A stretch of DNA of 64,000 nucleotides from assembly GCF_014203155.1 (NCBI RefSeq), contig NZ_JACHIK010000001.1, positions 186,001 through 250,000 of the forward strand. Reading direction: 5' to 3'. Source of the stretch: Shinella fusca. GTDB lineage: Bacteria > Pseudomonadota > Alphaproteobacteria > Rhizobiales > Rhizobiaceae. Position 1 is the stretch's first letter. Every line of letters starts with the position of its first letter. The notes beneath the pieces are model-generated. The model had not been told where the DNA came from, did not search any database, and was given only the letters and a program-made list of their open reading frames with translations. Positions 24,455 through 32,294 of this stretch are shown in pieces. The translations under genes were made by a program, and so were the position numbers.

Positions 24455-25419
24455 TGAACGAAGTCACCCGCATTCCCGCATTGACCGGCGGCAGCCAGGT
24501 TGTCGCCATCGTCCCCCGCACGTTCGAGGAGACGTTCCGCGTAGCGCGGGCCGTTGTCGCTTCCAAGCTCGCCCCGGCGGCGCTTATCGGCAAGCTCGAA
24601 GGTGACGATGCGGCAAGCGCCGTTGCGGTGGCGATCATGTCCGGCGCGGAACTTGGCCTGAAGCCGATGGTGGCGCTGCGCAGCTTCACGGTCATCAACG
24701 GTAAGCCGGCGCTCTATGGCGACGGGCTGATCAACGTTGTTCGACAGTCGGGAAAGGTCGCTTATCTGCGCACCGGCTGCGACGAGCGGAATGGCAAACT
24801 CATCGGATGGTGCGAGGCGAAGCGGAACGACACCGACGAAGAAAAGCGCGTCGAGTTCAGCCAGGGCGATGCCGAGCGCGCCGGCCTCTGGCAGACGGAA
24901 GCCATCGTAACGAAGTGGAATAAGTTCGAGCGCAAGAACGAGCAGAAGCCGAACGATAGCCCGTGGTGGCGCTTCCCTCAGCGCATGCTGGCGTGGCGCG
25001 CCGCAGGCTATTGCCTCCGCGAACTCTTCGGCGACGTTCTCGGCGGCATCCGCGACGAGTTTGAGGCGCGCGAGATCGCCGACGCCGAGGACATGCGCGA
25101 TATCACGCCGGCCGAACGCCCCGCACCGCCGAAGCCCCCGGCCCCGCCAGCTCCGCCGAGCGCGAAGGTCATTGAAGCAGATCCGGCATCCGAGCCCGAA
25201 ACGCAGTCGACCGAATCCGAGTTCGACCTTGGCAGCTTCCTTGAAGAGCTTGAGACCTCGCTTGCGACAGCGAAGGATGCCGCGTCGGCGGCCGAAATCT
25301 GGAACGACTATGACGCGCCGGCCACCCTCGAAAGCAACGGCCACGCCGACATGATCGATACGGCCTATGCGATGCGCGACCGTGCCTACGCCAAGCTCGA
25401 ACCTTATAACGGGGGCTGA
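24451..25419 (+). CDS. recT: RecT-family single-strand annealing protein
   Basis: A 322-residue protein with RecT-like segments: GAELGLKPMVALRSFTVINGKPALYGDGLINVVRQSG and later WWRFPQRMLAWRAAGYCLRELFGDVLGGI. The C-terminal about 110 residues are a proline-rich linker and an acidic tail. RecT proteins bind single-stranded DNA and anneal complementary strands during phage recombination. No RecE- or lambda-exonuclease-like gene is visible beside it. ATG 24451 overlaps the previous stop. Confidence 0.75.
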   Translation: MMNEVTRIPALTGGSQVVAIVPRTFEETFRVARAVVASKLAPAALIGKLEGDDAASAVAVAIMSGAELGLKPMVALRSFTVINGKPALYGDGLINVVRQSGKVAYLRTGCDERNGKLIGWCEAKRNDTDEEKRVEFSQGDAERAGLWQTEAIVTKWNKFERKNEQKPNDSPWWRFPQRMLAWRAAGYCLRELFGDVLGGIRDEFEAREIADAEDMRDITPAERPAPPKPPAPPAPPSAKVIEADPASEPETQSTESEFDLGSFLEELETSLATAKDAASAAEIWNDYDAPATLESNGHADMIDTAYAMRDRAYAKLEPYNGG

Positions 25420-25421
25420 CC

Positions 25422-25880
25422 ATGGCGACCAACAACCGCATCGTGGACACTGAACAGGCCCTTGAGCAGCTTCACAAGTTCATCGCCGGCAAGAAGCTGC
25501 CGTTCACGGCCAGCATCACGGACGGCAAGCACCGCACGAACGACCAGAACAGCCTCCAGCGGAAGTGGGTTCTGGAGATATCGGCGCAACTCGACGACCG
25601 GACCCCGGAAGAGGTTCGCGGCTACTGCAAGCTCCATTTCGGCGTGCCGATCCTTCGTAACGAGAACGACGTGTTCAAGGCCGAATATGACGCCGTGATC
25701 ATGCCGCTTCCGTACGAGCATAAGCTCAAGCTCATGATGGTGCCTTTTGATTTCGGCGTCACCCGGATCATGACGACGCGGCAGAAGACCGACTATCTCA
25801 ATGCGGTCCACCATCATTTTTCCGAGCAGGGGCTTATCCTCACCAATCCGGAAGATCGCAAGTACGGGAGGGCAGCATGA
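25422..25880 (+). CDS. NinB-like phage recombination protein
   Basis: A 152-residue protein with HRTNDQNSLQRKWVLEISAQL near residues 38-58, similar to the N-terminal core of NinB/Orf-like proteins that help RecA-independent recombination in lambdoid phages. The rest is basic and aromatic rich. It follows recT, the expected neighbour. NinB membership is tentative. Confidence 0.45.
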   Translation: MATNNRIVDTEQALEQLHKFIAGKKLPFTASITDGKHRTNDQNSLQRKWVLEISAQLDDRTPEEVRGYCKLHFGVPILRNENDVFKAEYDAVIMPLPYEHKLKLMMVPFDFGVTRIMTTRQKTDYLNAVHHHFSEQGLILTNPEDRKYGRAA

Positions 25881-26092
25881 ACCGCCTTATCCGCAAAGCG
25901 GTCCTATCCTGGCAGTCCTTCCGAGCCCGTCGCCGGCTGGAGCGGACCATCCGTAATACCGAGCGGGTATTACCGGACCTCGCCAAAAACAAGCGGGCTA
26001 TTGCCATCGGTCGCCGTCATCACCGGGCAACGCGTCACGCTCTTGAAGCACAGCAGGCTTTGATCCTTTCCGCCCTCAGGAAGGAAGTGTGA
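25877..26092 (+). CDS. Small Arg-rich protein, 71 residues
   Basis: A 71-residue, strongly basic helical protein (RARRRLERTIRNTERV, RRHHRATRHALEAQQ). It probably binds nucleic acid by charge. ATGA-type overlap with the gene before it; its stop shares a base with the next start. Confidence 0.55.
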   Translation: MNRLIRKAVLSWQSFRARRRLERTIRNTERVLPDLAKNKRAIAIGRRHHRATRHALEAQQALILSALRKEV

Positions 26093-26517
26093 TGGCCCGC
26101 GTCAACCTCGCATATTTCCAGCGTGACCCCGAACCGCCGAAGAAGCGTCCGGCAAAGCGCGCCGGCTATCTAGCGTGGCTCCACGAACTGCCGTGCTGTG
26201 TCACCGGCAGGACCGGAGTGCAAGCGGCTCATCTGTCCTATGCATCTCCTTGGCACGGGCACTACGGAAGGGCAAAGGGCACGAAAGCCCCGGATCGTTT
26301 CGCGCTGCCCCTCTGCCCGGAAGAGCATACAAGACAGCACAGCATGAACGAGGAAGCGTACTGGAGGGGCGTCGGCATAGAGCCGCACCTTCTCGCGCTG
26401 ACGCTCTTCGGCATCTTCAACGATTACGACAAATTCGAAGCAACCCAGCGCGCCACGTCTCGGATCATGTCCGGTCTTGCTGCTGCTGGCCGCTATCCTA
26501 CGAGGGAAGACACATGA
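26092..26517 (+). CDS. DUF968-like (NinG/Rap-type) nuclease
   Basis: A 141-residue protein with LPCCVTGRTGVQAAHL, then LPLCPEEHTRQHSMNE: two Cys and conserved His residues in the arrangement of DUF968/HNH-type phage nucleases related to Rap/NinG resolvases. It is placed in the recombination cluster. The start is ATG 26092 with AAGGAAG upstream. Nuclease activity is inferred from the motif. Confidence 0.6.
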   Translation: MARVNLAYFQRDPEPPKKRPAKRAGYLAWLHELPCCVTGRTGVQAAHLSYASPWHGHYGRAKGTKAPDRFALPLCPEEHTRQHSMNEEAYWRGVGIEPHLLALTLFGIFNDYDKFEATQRATSRIMSGLAAAGRYPTREDT

Positions 26518-26936
26518 CCAAGATCACAATCACCGAGACTGCCGAGCATGACGTTAAGTTCCTCAAGGCCGACTGCGGCGTGCGCTACTGGGAAGACGGC
26601 AAGGTCAACGGCGTTGACGATGACGACGACAACCCGGCGATGCCCTTTGCATCGAAGGACGGCTGGCGGATCCTCATCGATATTGAGGCTGGCGTCATCA
26701 TCGACTGGCCGAAGGGTACCACTGCCGACGTTCATTACAAGGTCTGCGATGCTGGCGTTTACAGCCTGCTCGACGCCGACCGACAGGAAGTCAAGCAGAT
26801 CGATGGCTATGTCCCGAGCATCATGTGCCCGGGAGGCAACGGCTACGGCGATTACGTCATCATGAAAATCGATGGCGACGGCAAGATTGCGAACTTTGTG
26901 CCGGATCTCTCTGATTTCGAGGGGGATTCCGCATGA
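26514..26936 (+). CDS. Hypothetical phage protein, 140 residues
   Basis: A 140-residue acidic, beta-rich protein with two blocks of Asp (GVDDDDDNPAM) and VHYKVCDAGVYSLLDAD, giving a compact all-beta look. No family recognised. Start is ATG 26514 (overlap with the preceding stop). An upstream extension of this frame shadows the nuclease gene and is rejected. Confidence 0.6.
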   Translation: MTKITITETAEHDVKFLKADCGVRYWEDGKVNGVDDDDDNPAMPFASKDGWRILIDIEAGVIIDWPKGTTADVHYKVCDAGVYSLLDADRQEVKQIDGYVPSIMCPGGNGYGDYVIMKIDGDGKIANFVPDLSDFEGDSA

Positions 26937-27199
26937 CCAAGAAGATAGAAGACGGCGGCCGGGAGTGGCGGCCTATCGACACGGCACCATATGGACAGAC
27001 TATTCTTGTCCGCAACAGGCTGTTTGGAAAGCCAGTTCGTGCAACACGCGGGTACGTTCACGACGGCGCTGTGCACCCAGATCAAACGTTTTTCACCTCG
27101 GTCTACACGCCGGATGACTTCTTCCCGTTCCCGGCTGGTAAGCTGGTCTGCCCTGATGAGTGGTGTGAGCTTACTGAACCTTCAGGCGGTGAAGCATGA
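26933..27199 (+). CDS. DUF551-like phage protein (first of pair)
   Basis: An 88-residue protein beginning WRPIDTAPYGQTILV near residue 13, the signature opening of DUF551-type domains that are common in phage accessory regions. Its next-door gene has the same opening, so these are tandem paralogues. Function unknown in the family. Confidence 0.6.
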   Translation: MTKKIEDGGREWRPIDTAPYGQTILVRNRLFGKPVRATRGYVHDGAVHPDQTFFTSVYTPDDFFPFPAGKLVCPDEWCELTEPSGGEA

Positions 27200-27459
27200 G
27201 CGACCTGTCCTCACTCATCGCAGACCAGTGGCAGCCGATCGATAGCGCGCCGAGGGATGGCACGACCTGCCTATTCTACAGCCCCGGCAACAGAAGTGCA
27301 TGGAACAGGAACGCCGCAGAATCCCATATCAGCGTCGATCTATTCAGCGAACGTTGGCCCAGGGGCATGCTCCAATATCCAGAGGCCCCATACACCCACT
27401 GGATGCCTCTTCCCTCTCCTCCCCGCGCTCTTGATCAGAAAGGCTCCTCCAATGGGTGA
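27196..27459 (+). CDS. DUF551-like phage protein (second of pair)
   Basis: An 87-residue paralogue of the gene before it: WQPIDSAPRDGTTCLFYS near the start and THWMPLPSPPRA near the end, the standard DUF551 boundaries. It overlaps the previous gene (ATGA), and the next gene starts inside its last codons. Confidence 0.65.
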   Translation: MSDLSSLIADQWQPIDSAPRDGTTCLFYSPGNRSAWNRNAAESHISVDLFSERWPRGMLQYPEAPYTHWMPLPSPPRALDQKGSSNG

Positions 27460-27808
27460 GAACGTGAAGCATCTCCTCCAGCAGGTTGCTGACGAAATAT
27501 TGGCTCTAAAACTGCACCCGGCGACAAGCGAAGAATACGACGCAGGTTACATCGGCGGGCGCAATGATGCCTTCGCAATCGTGCAAGAGGCAATCGACAA
27601 TCTTCCCCCAGAACCTGCACTGGAAGCCGGCCTGTCTTTCGAGGAGCAGAAGGCGCAAGGACAGCGTTGCGCTTGCAACGGCTCGGATGACTACTGCCCT
27701 TGCCAAAATGTGCCGGATGCAGAGACGAGAAGCCTTAGAGACGGGCGAGACAGTGACCAGCGCAAATCGATTGAAGTCGCCATCGCCAAAGTGGAGGCCC
27801 GCCCATGA
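27452..27808 (+). CDS. Hypothetical phage protein, 118 residues
   Basis: ATG 27452 gives a helical N-terminus and a Cys-rich tail (RCACNGSDDYCPCQNVPDAE). The Cys pattern might hold zinc. It overlaps both neighbours. No family recognised. Confidence 0.55.
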   Translation: MGENVKHLLQQVADEILALKLHPATSEEYDAGYIGGRNDAFAIVQEAIDNLPPEPALEAGLSFEEQKAQGQRCACNGSDDYCPCQNVPDAETRSLRDGRDSDQRKSIEVAIAKVEARP

Positions 27809-28218
27809 TCTCCCCCGTATCAGCCATAGAGGCAATAGAGAAGGCAATGGAAGGCGTGACGGTCGAAGAATGGATCGTAAATGGCGATCGATTCAGCGTC
27901 GAGACGGATGCGACCTTCATTCCAGATCAGAAGGTAATTGCACTCTGCGCGACTGGAGAGGGGGCTATGGCGCGAGCGCTCTACATCGCTGCCTGTTCCC
28001 CCGACCGCATGCGTGGAGTCCTCTCCCTCGCCCGCCAGGCAGAGGCATTGCAGCGGGAGAATGCGGAGCTGCGGGAGGCGCTTAAGCCGTTTGCCCACGC
28101 AGCCCAATTCTATGACCCGCCAGAAAATGACGACTGCCATGTGGCATGGGGACACGACTTCACTATCGGATCGATCCGCCGCGCCCGCGCACTCCTCGGA
28201 GGTGAAAATGCAGAGTGA
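27805..28218 (+). CDS. Hypothetical phage accessory protein, 137 residues
   Basis: A 137-residue protein with ALYIAACSPDRMRGVLSLARQAEAL, followed by a short coiled coil (ALQRENAELREAL), a pattern frequent in rhizobial phage accessory proteins. The C-terminus resembles the repeated unit of several phage Ead/Ea22-like proteins. Function unknown. Confidence 0.55.
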   Translation: MISPVSAIEAIEKAMEGVTVEEWIVNGDRFSVETDATFIPDQKVIALCATGEGAMARALYIAACSPDRMRGVLSLARQAEALQRENAELREALKPFAHAAQFYDPPENDDCHVAWGHDFTIGSIRRARALLGGENAE

Positions 28219-29359
28219 AACCCTCGCTCAGGAATTCGCACGCCTCGTGAAGGAGTATCATGAGGGCGACGACCACACGAAACCGGAGGCGTGGAACCTC
28301 TTGGCCGACTACGCGGTGGACAACGCCGATGCAATCTCCGCCGCCCTTTCAGATAAGCAGGCAGGAGAGGTGAAGATCAAGCCGCTGGAGTGGAAGGAGA
28401 CCAGCGACGATAGCGGGCGATATGCGACAGTAAACACCAGCGTAGGCAGCTATGATGCTTTCGAGTTATCTCTAAACGTCCGCGGGGGGTCGCGAACGAT
28501 GTTCGGTTGGACCGGGCACTGGATGAACGGAGACCAGAAGGCGGATAGCTTCGAAGCCGCCAAAGCCGCCGCCCAAGCCGATTACGAGCAGCGCATCCGC
28601 TCCGCCCTTGTCGATGTTCCGGCGGTAGAGCCGGTGGCGTGGCGAGAGATCGAAGGATACCAAGGACTTTACGAGGTTTCGTCAGGCGGAGATGTTCGTT
28701 CTATCCAGACCGGCAGGCTGCTTGCAAAGAATCTCGCGGGCTCTGGTTACGTCAAAGCGGACCTTTGGAAGAACGGGAAGCGGTGGCAGACCACTGTCCA
28801 CCGCCTAGTGGCTGACGCCTTCCTCGAAAAGCAAGGAAGCGAGATAAATCATATCAACGGAATAAAGACCGACAATCGAGTTGAAAACCTCGAATGGTGC
28901 AGTCGCTCCGAAAATGTATCGCACAGCTTTTACGTGTTGAGCAAACGGGTCAGGCCAGTAGAGGCATATAATCCAGGAACTGGCGAAAAGCGGCATTACA
29001 GGTCGGTATGCGAAGCGGCGCGCGATGGCTTCAAGTCCTCACAGATATATCGAGCCCTGAAGAACCATAACCGCACGGTTAAGGGGTTTCATTGGCAAGA
29101 AGTCTCCCCACCCCTCTCCCTAGAGGGAGAGGACAGCGCGGAGGTGATCGAGGAAGGGGCGAAGGTCCTTGCGGCATGGCTTAAGCACTCGTGGGAAGGC
29201 TTAGGCGATAGAGACATTTCTGATAGCTACCCCGACTTCACCAAAATCCCCCACTTCCAAGGCGGCAAACCGGCACTCCGCAAGGTCGCGGCATCCATCA
29301 TCGCCCTCGCCGCCACGCGCAGCGGTTCCGCCACTACAGCTTCCGGAGATCAGCCATGA
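28208..29359 (+). CDS. Phage accessory protein with in-frame NUMOD4-HNH endonuclease
   Basis: A 383-residue protein. Residues 1-140 resemble an ordinary phage accessory domain (IKPLEWKE, GSYDAFELSL, SFEAAKAAAQADYEQRIRSAL). From about 145 to 297 lies a NUMOD4 (WREIEGYQGLYEVSSGGDVRSI), an HNH core (HRLVADAFLEKQGSEINHINGIK, then NRVENLEWCSRSENVSHS) and a NUMOD1-like segment (VEAYNPGTGEKRHYRSVCEAARDG). Residues 305-383 return to a different helical protein (EVIEEGAKVLAAWLKHSWEG). The frame is continuous, so it is a fusion or insertion without intein splicing motifs. Confidence 0.75.
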   Translation: MQSETLAQEFARLVKEYHEGDDHTKPEAWNLLADYAVDNADAISAALSDKQAGEVKIKPLEWKETSDDSGRYATVNTSVGSYDAFELSLNVRGGSRTMFGWTGHWMNGDQKADSFEAAKAAAQADYEQRIRSALVDVPAVEPVAWREIEGYQGLYEVSSGGDVRSIQTGRLLAKNLAGSGYVKADLWKNGKRWQTTVHRLVADAFLEKQGSEINHINGIKTDNRVENLEWCSRSENVSHSFYVLSKRVRPVEAYNPGTGEKRHYRSVCEAARDGFKSSQIYRALKNHNRTVKGFHWQEVSPPLSLEGEDSAEVIEEGAKVLAAWLKHSWEGLGDRDISDSYPDFTKIPHFQGGKPALRKVAASIIALAATRSGSATTASGDQP

Positions 29360-29577
29360 CGGTTTGCTTTTCGTTCCGCGATGACTGCTGGCGCGTCTAC
29401 CTGCTTTGGGACTGGCCCTTCTGCGCCATCTATCGCCGGGTCGGACCGGCGTTCCCGACGAAGGCGAAGGCTTTCGCTTTCATCGCCGCCATACGGCGCG
29501 GTGATGCAAGCCTTGCGGATACCCCTGCTGCAGCATCTGGAACCTCCGCTATCCGCCAGAGAGGAGAGAGCGAATGA
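29356..29577 (+). CDS. Hypothetical phage protein, 73 residues
   Basis: A 73-residue aromatic-rich protein (CFSFRDDCWRVYLLWDWPFC) with an Ala/Arg-rich tail. ATGA overlaps with both neighbours. No domain recognised. Confidence 0.5.
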   Translation: MTVCFSFRDDCWRVYLLWDWPFCAIYRRVGPAFPTKAKAFAFIAAIRRGDASLADTPAAASGTSAIRQRGESE

Positions 29578-29789
29578 AACTGACCAAAGACCGCTTATGG
29601 TGGCTTAAGCAATTTGAACGTGGTGGCTGGACGCTTGGCCGCCCGAATTTGGTAGGCGTCAAGAAGTGGGACGCCCACAGCGCGGCCCTAGTCAAGATGG
29701 GCTTATTGGAGCCTGACGCCGAGCTCGGCACGAAAAACCACCGCCTGACCGACGCCGGTCGCAACGCACTGGATAAGGAGCGGGGATGA
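29574..29789 (+). CDS. Hypothetical winged-helix-like phage protein, 71 residues
   Basis: A 71-residue protein that looks like a small helix-turn-helix (WDAHSAALVKMGLLE, LTDAGRNAL), similar in shape to phage transcription or replication accessory proteins. ATG 29574 overlaps the previous stop. Confidence 0.5.
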   Translation: MKLTKDRLWWLKQFERGGWTLGRPNLVGVKKWDAHSAALVKMGLLEPDAELGTKNHRLTDAGRNALDKERG

Positions 29790-29820
29790 CGCCGCTGGCC
29801 TGTGGAAACAATGTGGACAA

Positions 29821-30033
29821 ATGCCGATGAGCCGCGCCCGCACTTACACGAAGACTGAAATAGCCGATGCTGCTGCTGCAGCGGCGATGCACGATGTCCG
29901 TGTGATCATGCACCCGACAGGGGAGATTGAGTTCTCCCCTCGCCGGTTTGCCGTCAAGGATGAAGAAGACGACAGCGCCGAAGCAGCGCTTAACAGGTGG
30001 CTTGATGGACGGAAAACTGGTCGGCGTGCATAA
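29821..30033 (+). CDS. Excisionase-position small protein, 70 residues
   Basis: A 70-residue protein that overlaps the integrase start by 29 bp. The N-terminus is basic (MPMSRARTYTKTEI) and a helical AAAAAAMHDVRV region follows. Small genes directly before an integrase are often excisionases or integrase regulators, but no Xis fold is certain here. It might start at 29827 instead. Confidence 0.5.
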   Translation: MPMSRARTYTKTEIADAAAAAAMHDVRVIMHPTGEIEFSPRRFAVKDEEDDSAEAALNRWLDGRKTGRRA

Positions 30034-31042
30034 GGTAACAGTCGCCCGAAAGGGTAAAGACCCGATCGTCTACTATTATGCGTGGCGCGGCAAAGGTGCC
30101 CCTCGCATAAAAGCCAAGCCAGGCACAAAGGCGTTCACGCAAGAGTTTTTGCGCCTGACTCGTGATCGACAGATCAATGCGTCAGACGGCACAATCGGAT
30201 CATTGGTCGAGGAATTCCGAAAATCCGCATCATTTACCAGCCTGTCTCCTGCGACCAGACGAGACTATGAGCGTCAGCTGGGCGCGATCAGGCTGGAGTA
30301 CGAGACGTTCCCCATAAAAGCCATCGAAGCCCGCGGGAGCCGGCTGATGTTTTTGCGCTGGCGAGACACCATGAAGGATTCTCCGCGCTCGGCGGATATG
30401 CATATAGCTCTGCTGTCGCGCGTCTTCTCTTGGGCAAAGGACAAGGAAATCATCCTGCGCAACCCACTGGAGCGCGTCGAAAGACTGCACGAGGGGACGA
30501 GAAAGGATATCATCTGGTCGGAAGAGCAGTTGGCCACTCTGTTGACCAAGGCCGCGCCGCACATCGCCAATGTGGCAAAGGTCGCATTATGGACGATGCA
30601 GCGTCAGGCGGATATCCTGTCTATGCCTACGCTAGCGTTCGACGACGCACGAGTATCGATCAAGCAGGGGAAGACCGGCGCGAGAGTCCGCGTGATGGCC
30701 GCGCCTGACATCCTCTCCATTTTGCGCGAAGCGAAGGAGAGCGGCAGGCAACGGGTGCTAGTCAACTCTTTCGGGCAAAACTGGACATCCAGCGGCTTTC
30801 GCGCGTCGTGGCGCAAGGAGATGGCTCGGCTGCAGATCAAAGGCGTTACCTTCCACGATCTACGAGGAACGGCAATCACCTTCGCTTATGCAAACCTCGA
30901 TCGGCCGCATGAAGAAAAGATAAAGCTGATTTCGGAGATTTCTGGCCACTCTGCGGACGATGCCGAATCGATCATCCGCAAGCATTACCTTGCAGGCCAA
31001 GAGGTCGTTGACGCCATCGGGCGTGGAACGAAACAGAAATAA
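30005..31042 (+). CDS. Tyrosine-recombinase phage integrase
   Basis: A 345-residue integrase. The catalytic set is Arg200 (QRQAD), His284 and Arg287 (FHDLRGTA), His315 (SGHSADDA) and nucleophile Tyr328 (RKHYLAGQ). ATG 30005 is chosen over an upstream in-frame start at 29927, which would run further back through the preceding gene. Its end lies 65 bp from the tRNA-Lys 3' end, so the attachment site is probably within that tRNA. Confidence 0.92.
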   Translation: MDGKLVGVHKVTVARKGKDPIVYYYAWRGKGAPRIKAKPGTKAFTQEFLRLTRDRQINASDGTIGSLVEEFRKSASFTSLSPATRRDYERQLGAIRLEYETFPIKAIEARGSRLMFLRWRDTMKDSPRSADMHIALLSRVFSWAKDKEIILRNPLERVERLHEGTRKDIIWSEEQLATLLTKAAPHIANVAKVALWTMQRQADILSMPTLAFDDARVSIKQGKTGARVRVMAAPDILSILREAKESGRQRVLVNSFGQNWTSSGFRASWRKEMARLQIKGVTFHDLRGTAITFAYANLDRPHEEKIKLISEISGHSADDAESIIRKHYLAGQEVVDAIGRGTKQK

Positions 31043-31106
31043 AAGTGTAAAACTTCCGTTTTGCTGTAAAATGCGGGTTGGTAGAATTCCGCTAAGTAGT
31101 TGTTTT

Positions 31107-31182
<76 letters not shown>

Positions 31183-31300
31183 ACTTGACCGCTCCAGCGG
31201 TCTGGAGGGGCGTATAAATGCCTTCGCCGGGCTTGTCTATACCGCCGTCCGAAAAAAATGCGCCGGGGGCGAATTTTCTTCCGCAGCGCAAAAACGACCG

Positions 31301-32215
31301 TCACAAATCCAGCAGGCCGGAGGCGACCCGCACCGCCTGCCCGCCGATGCGCCCGCGGGCGATCGTGCCGCCGGAAACGTCGAGATGGAGATGGATCAGC
31401 GAGGGCCGCCCCATCTCCACGCCCTGCTCGATGAGGACCGGGTGGTGGCCGTCGACCAGCTTGTCGAAGAACTGGATCGCGCCGGACAGGGCCGCGACCG
31501 CCGCCCCCGTCGCCGGGTCCTCGGCAATGCCCATGTCGGGCGCGAACATGCGGGCGTGGAACCTGGCGGTATGGTTCACCCCGCCGCGGCAATAGAGGTA
31601 GGCGGCGGCAAGATGCCCTTCGGCGAAGGGCGCGCAGCGCTCCCAGAGCGCCGGGTCGAAATCCACGGCGGCGGCGGCGGCAAGGTCGTGCACGGGGATC
31701 ATCACGAAGGCGACCCCGGCGCTCCACAGCGAGGGCACATGGTTCTCGAAGCCGATCTGCCCCGGCTTCAGGCTGAGGGCATCGGCGAGCGCCTGCCGCT
31801 CGAAGGCGGCATCGAGCCGCACGGACATGCGCGGCAGGTCGAATTCGGCGAAGGTCGCCTTGCGTCCGCCGAGTTGCACCGCGCAGCGGACGGGGCCGAC
31901 ATTCTCCTCCAGCACGCTCACCTGGTCGCGCGGGCTCGCGCTCTCTTTATCCGCCTCGGCGATGGCGACCGCCGCTCCCACCGTCGGGTGGCCGGCGAAA
32001 GGCAGCTCCCGGCCGGGCGTGAAGATGCGCAGGCGCGCGGTGTGCGCCGGGTTTTCCGGCCGCTGCACGAAGACGGTCTCCGACAGGTTGAACTCTCCGG
32101 CGATGCGCTGCATGACGCCGTCCTCGAGACCGTCGGCATCGAAGACGACAGCCAGCGGATTGCCGGAAAGCCGCGTGTCGGTGAAGACGTCGTAGATGGC
32201 ATAGCGGCGAGGCAA
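31301..32215 (-). CDS. PhzF-family isomerase/epimerase-like protein
   Basis: A 304-residue PhzF-like protein with the two-domain pattern of the family: YDVFTDTRLSGNPLAVV at the start, catalytic-type Glu in NLSETVFVQ (about 45), GRELPFAGHPTVG, and later PDMGIAEDPATGAA. The start is TTG at 32215, with GGGAGA 7 bases before it. Members act on diverse small molecules, so the substrate is unknown. It is divergent from nothing; the gap to the tRNA is 118 bp. Confidence 0.85.
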   Translation of the reverse strand: MPRRYAIYDVFTDTRLSGNPLAVVFDADGLEDGVMQRIAGEFNLSETVFVQRPENPAHTARLRIFTPGRELPFAGHPTVGAAVAIAEADKESASPRDQVSVLEENVGPVRCAVQLGGRKATFAEFDLPRMSVRLDAAFERQALADALSLKPGQIGFENHVPSLWSAGVAFVMIPVHDLAAAAAVDFDPALWERCAPFAEGHLAAAYLYCRGGVNHTARFHARMFAPDMGIAEDPATGAAVAALSGAIQFFDKLVDGHHPVLIEQGVEMGRPSLIHLHLDVSGGTIARGRIGGQAVRVASGLLDL

Positions 32216-32294
32216 GGCATTCTCCCTGTTCGGTTTTTCCCCAGCCTGCCCGAGGCATCCGCCACGGGCAAGCGGAAATGCATGGGCCCGCGGC

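Noticed and set aside
1-31106. Lysis genes (endolysin, spanin) and tail spike
   Set aside because: None of the visible proteins has a muramidase, amidase or spike signature. The membrane microproteins at 9841 and 18390 are too generic to call holins.
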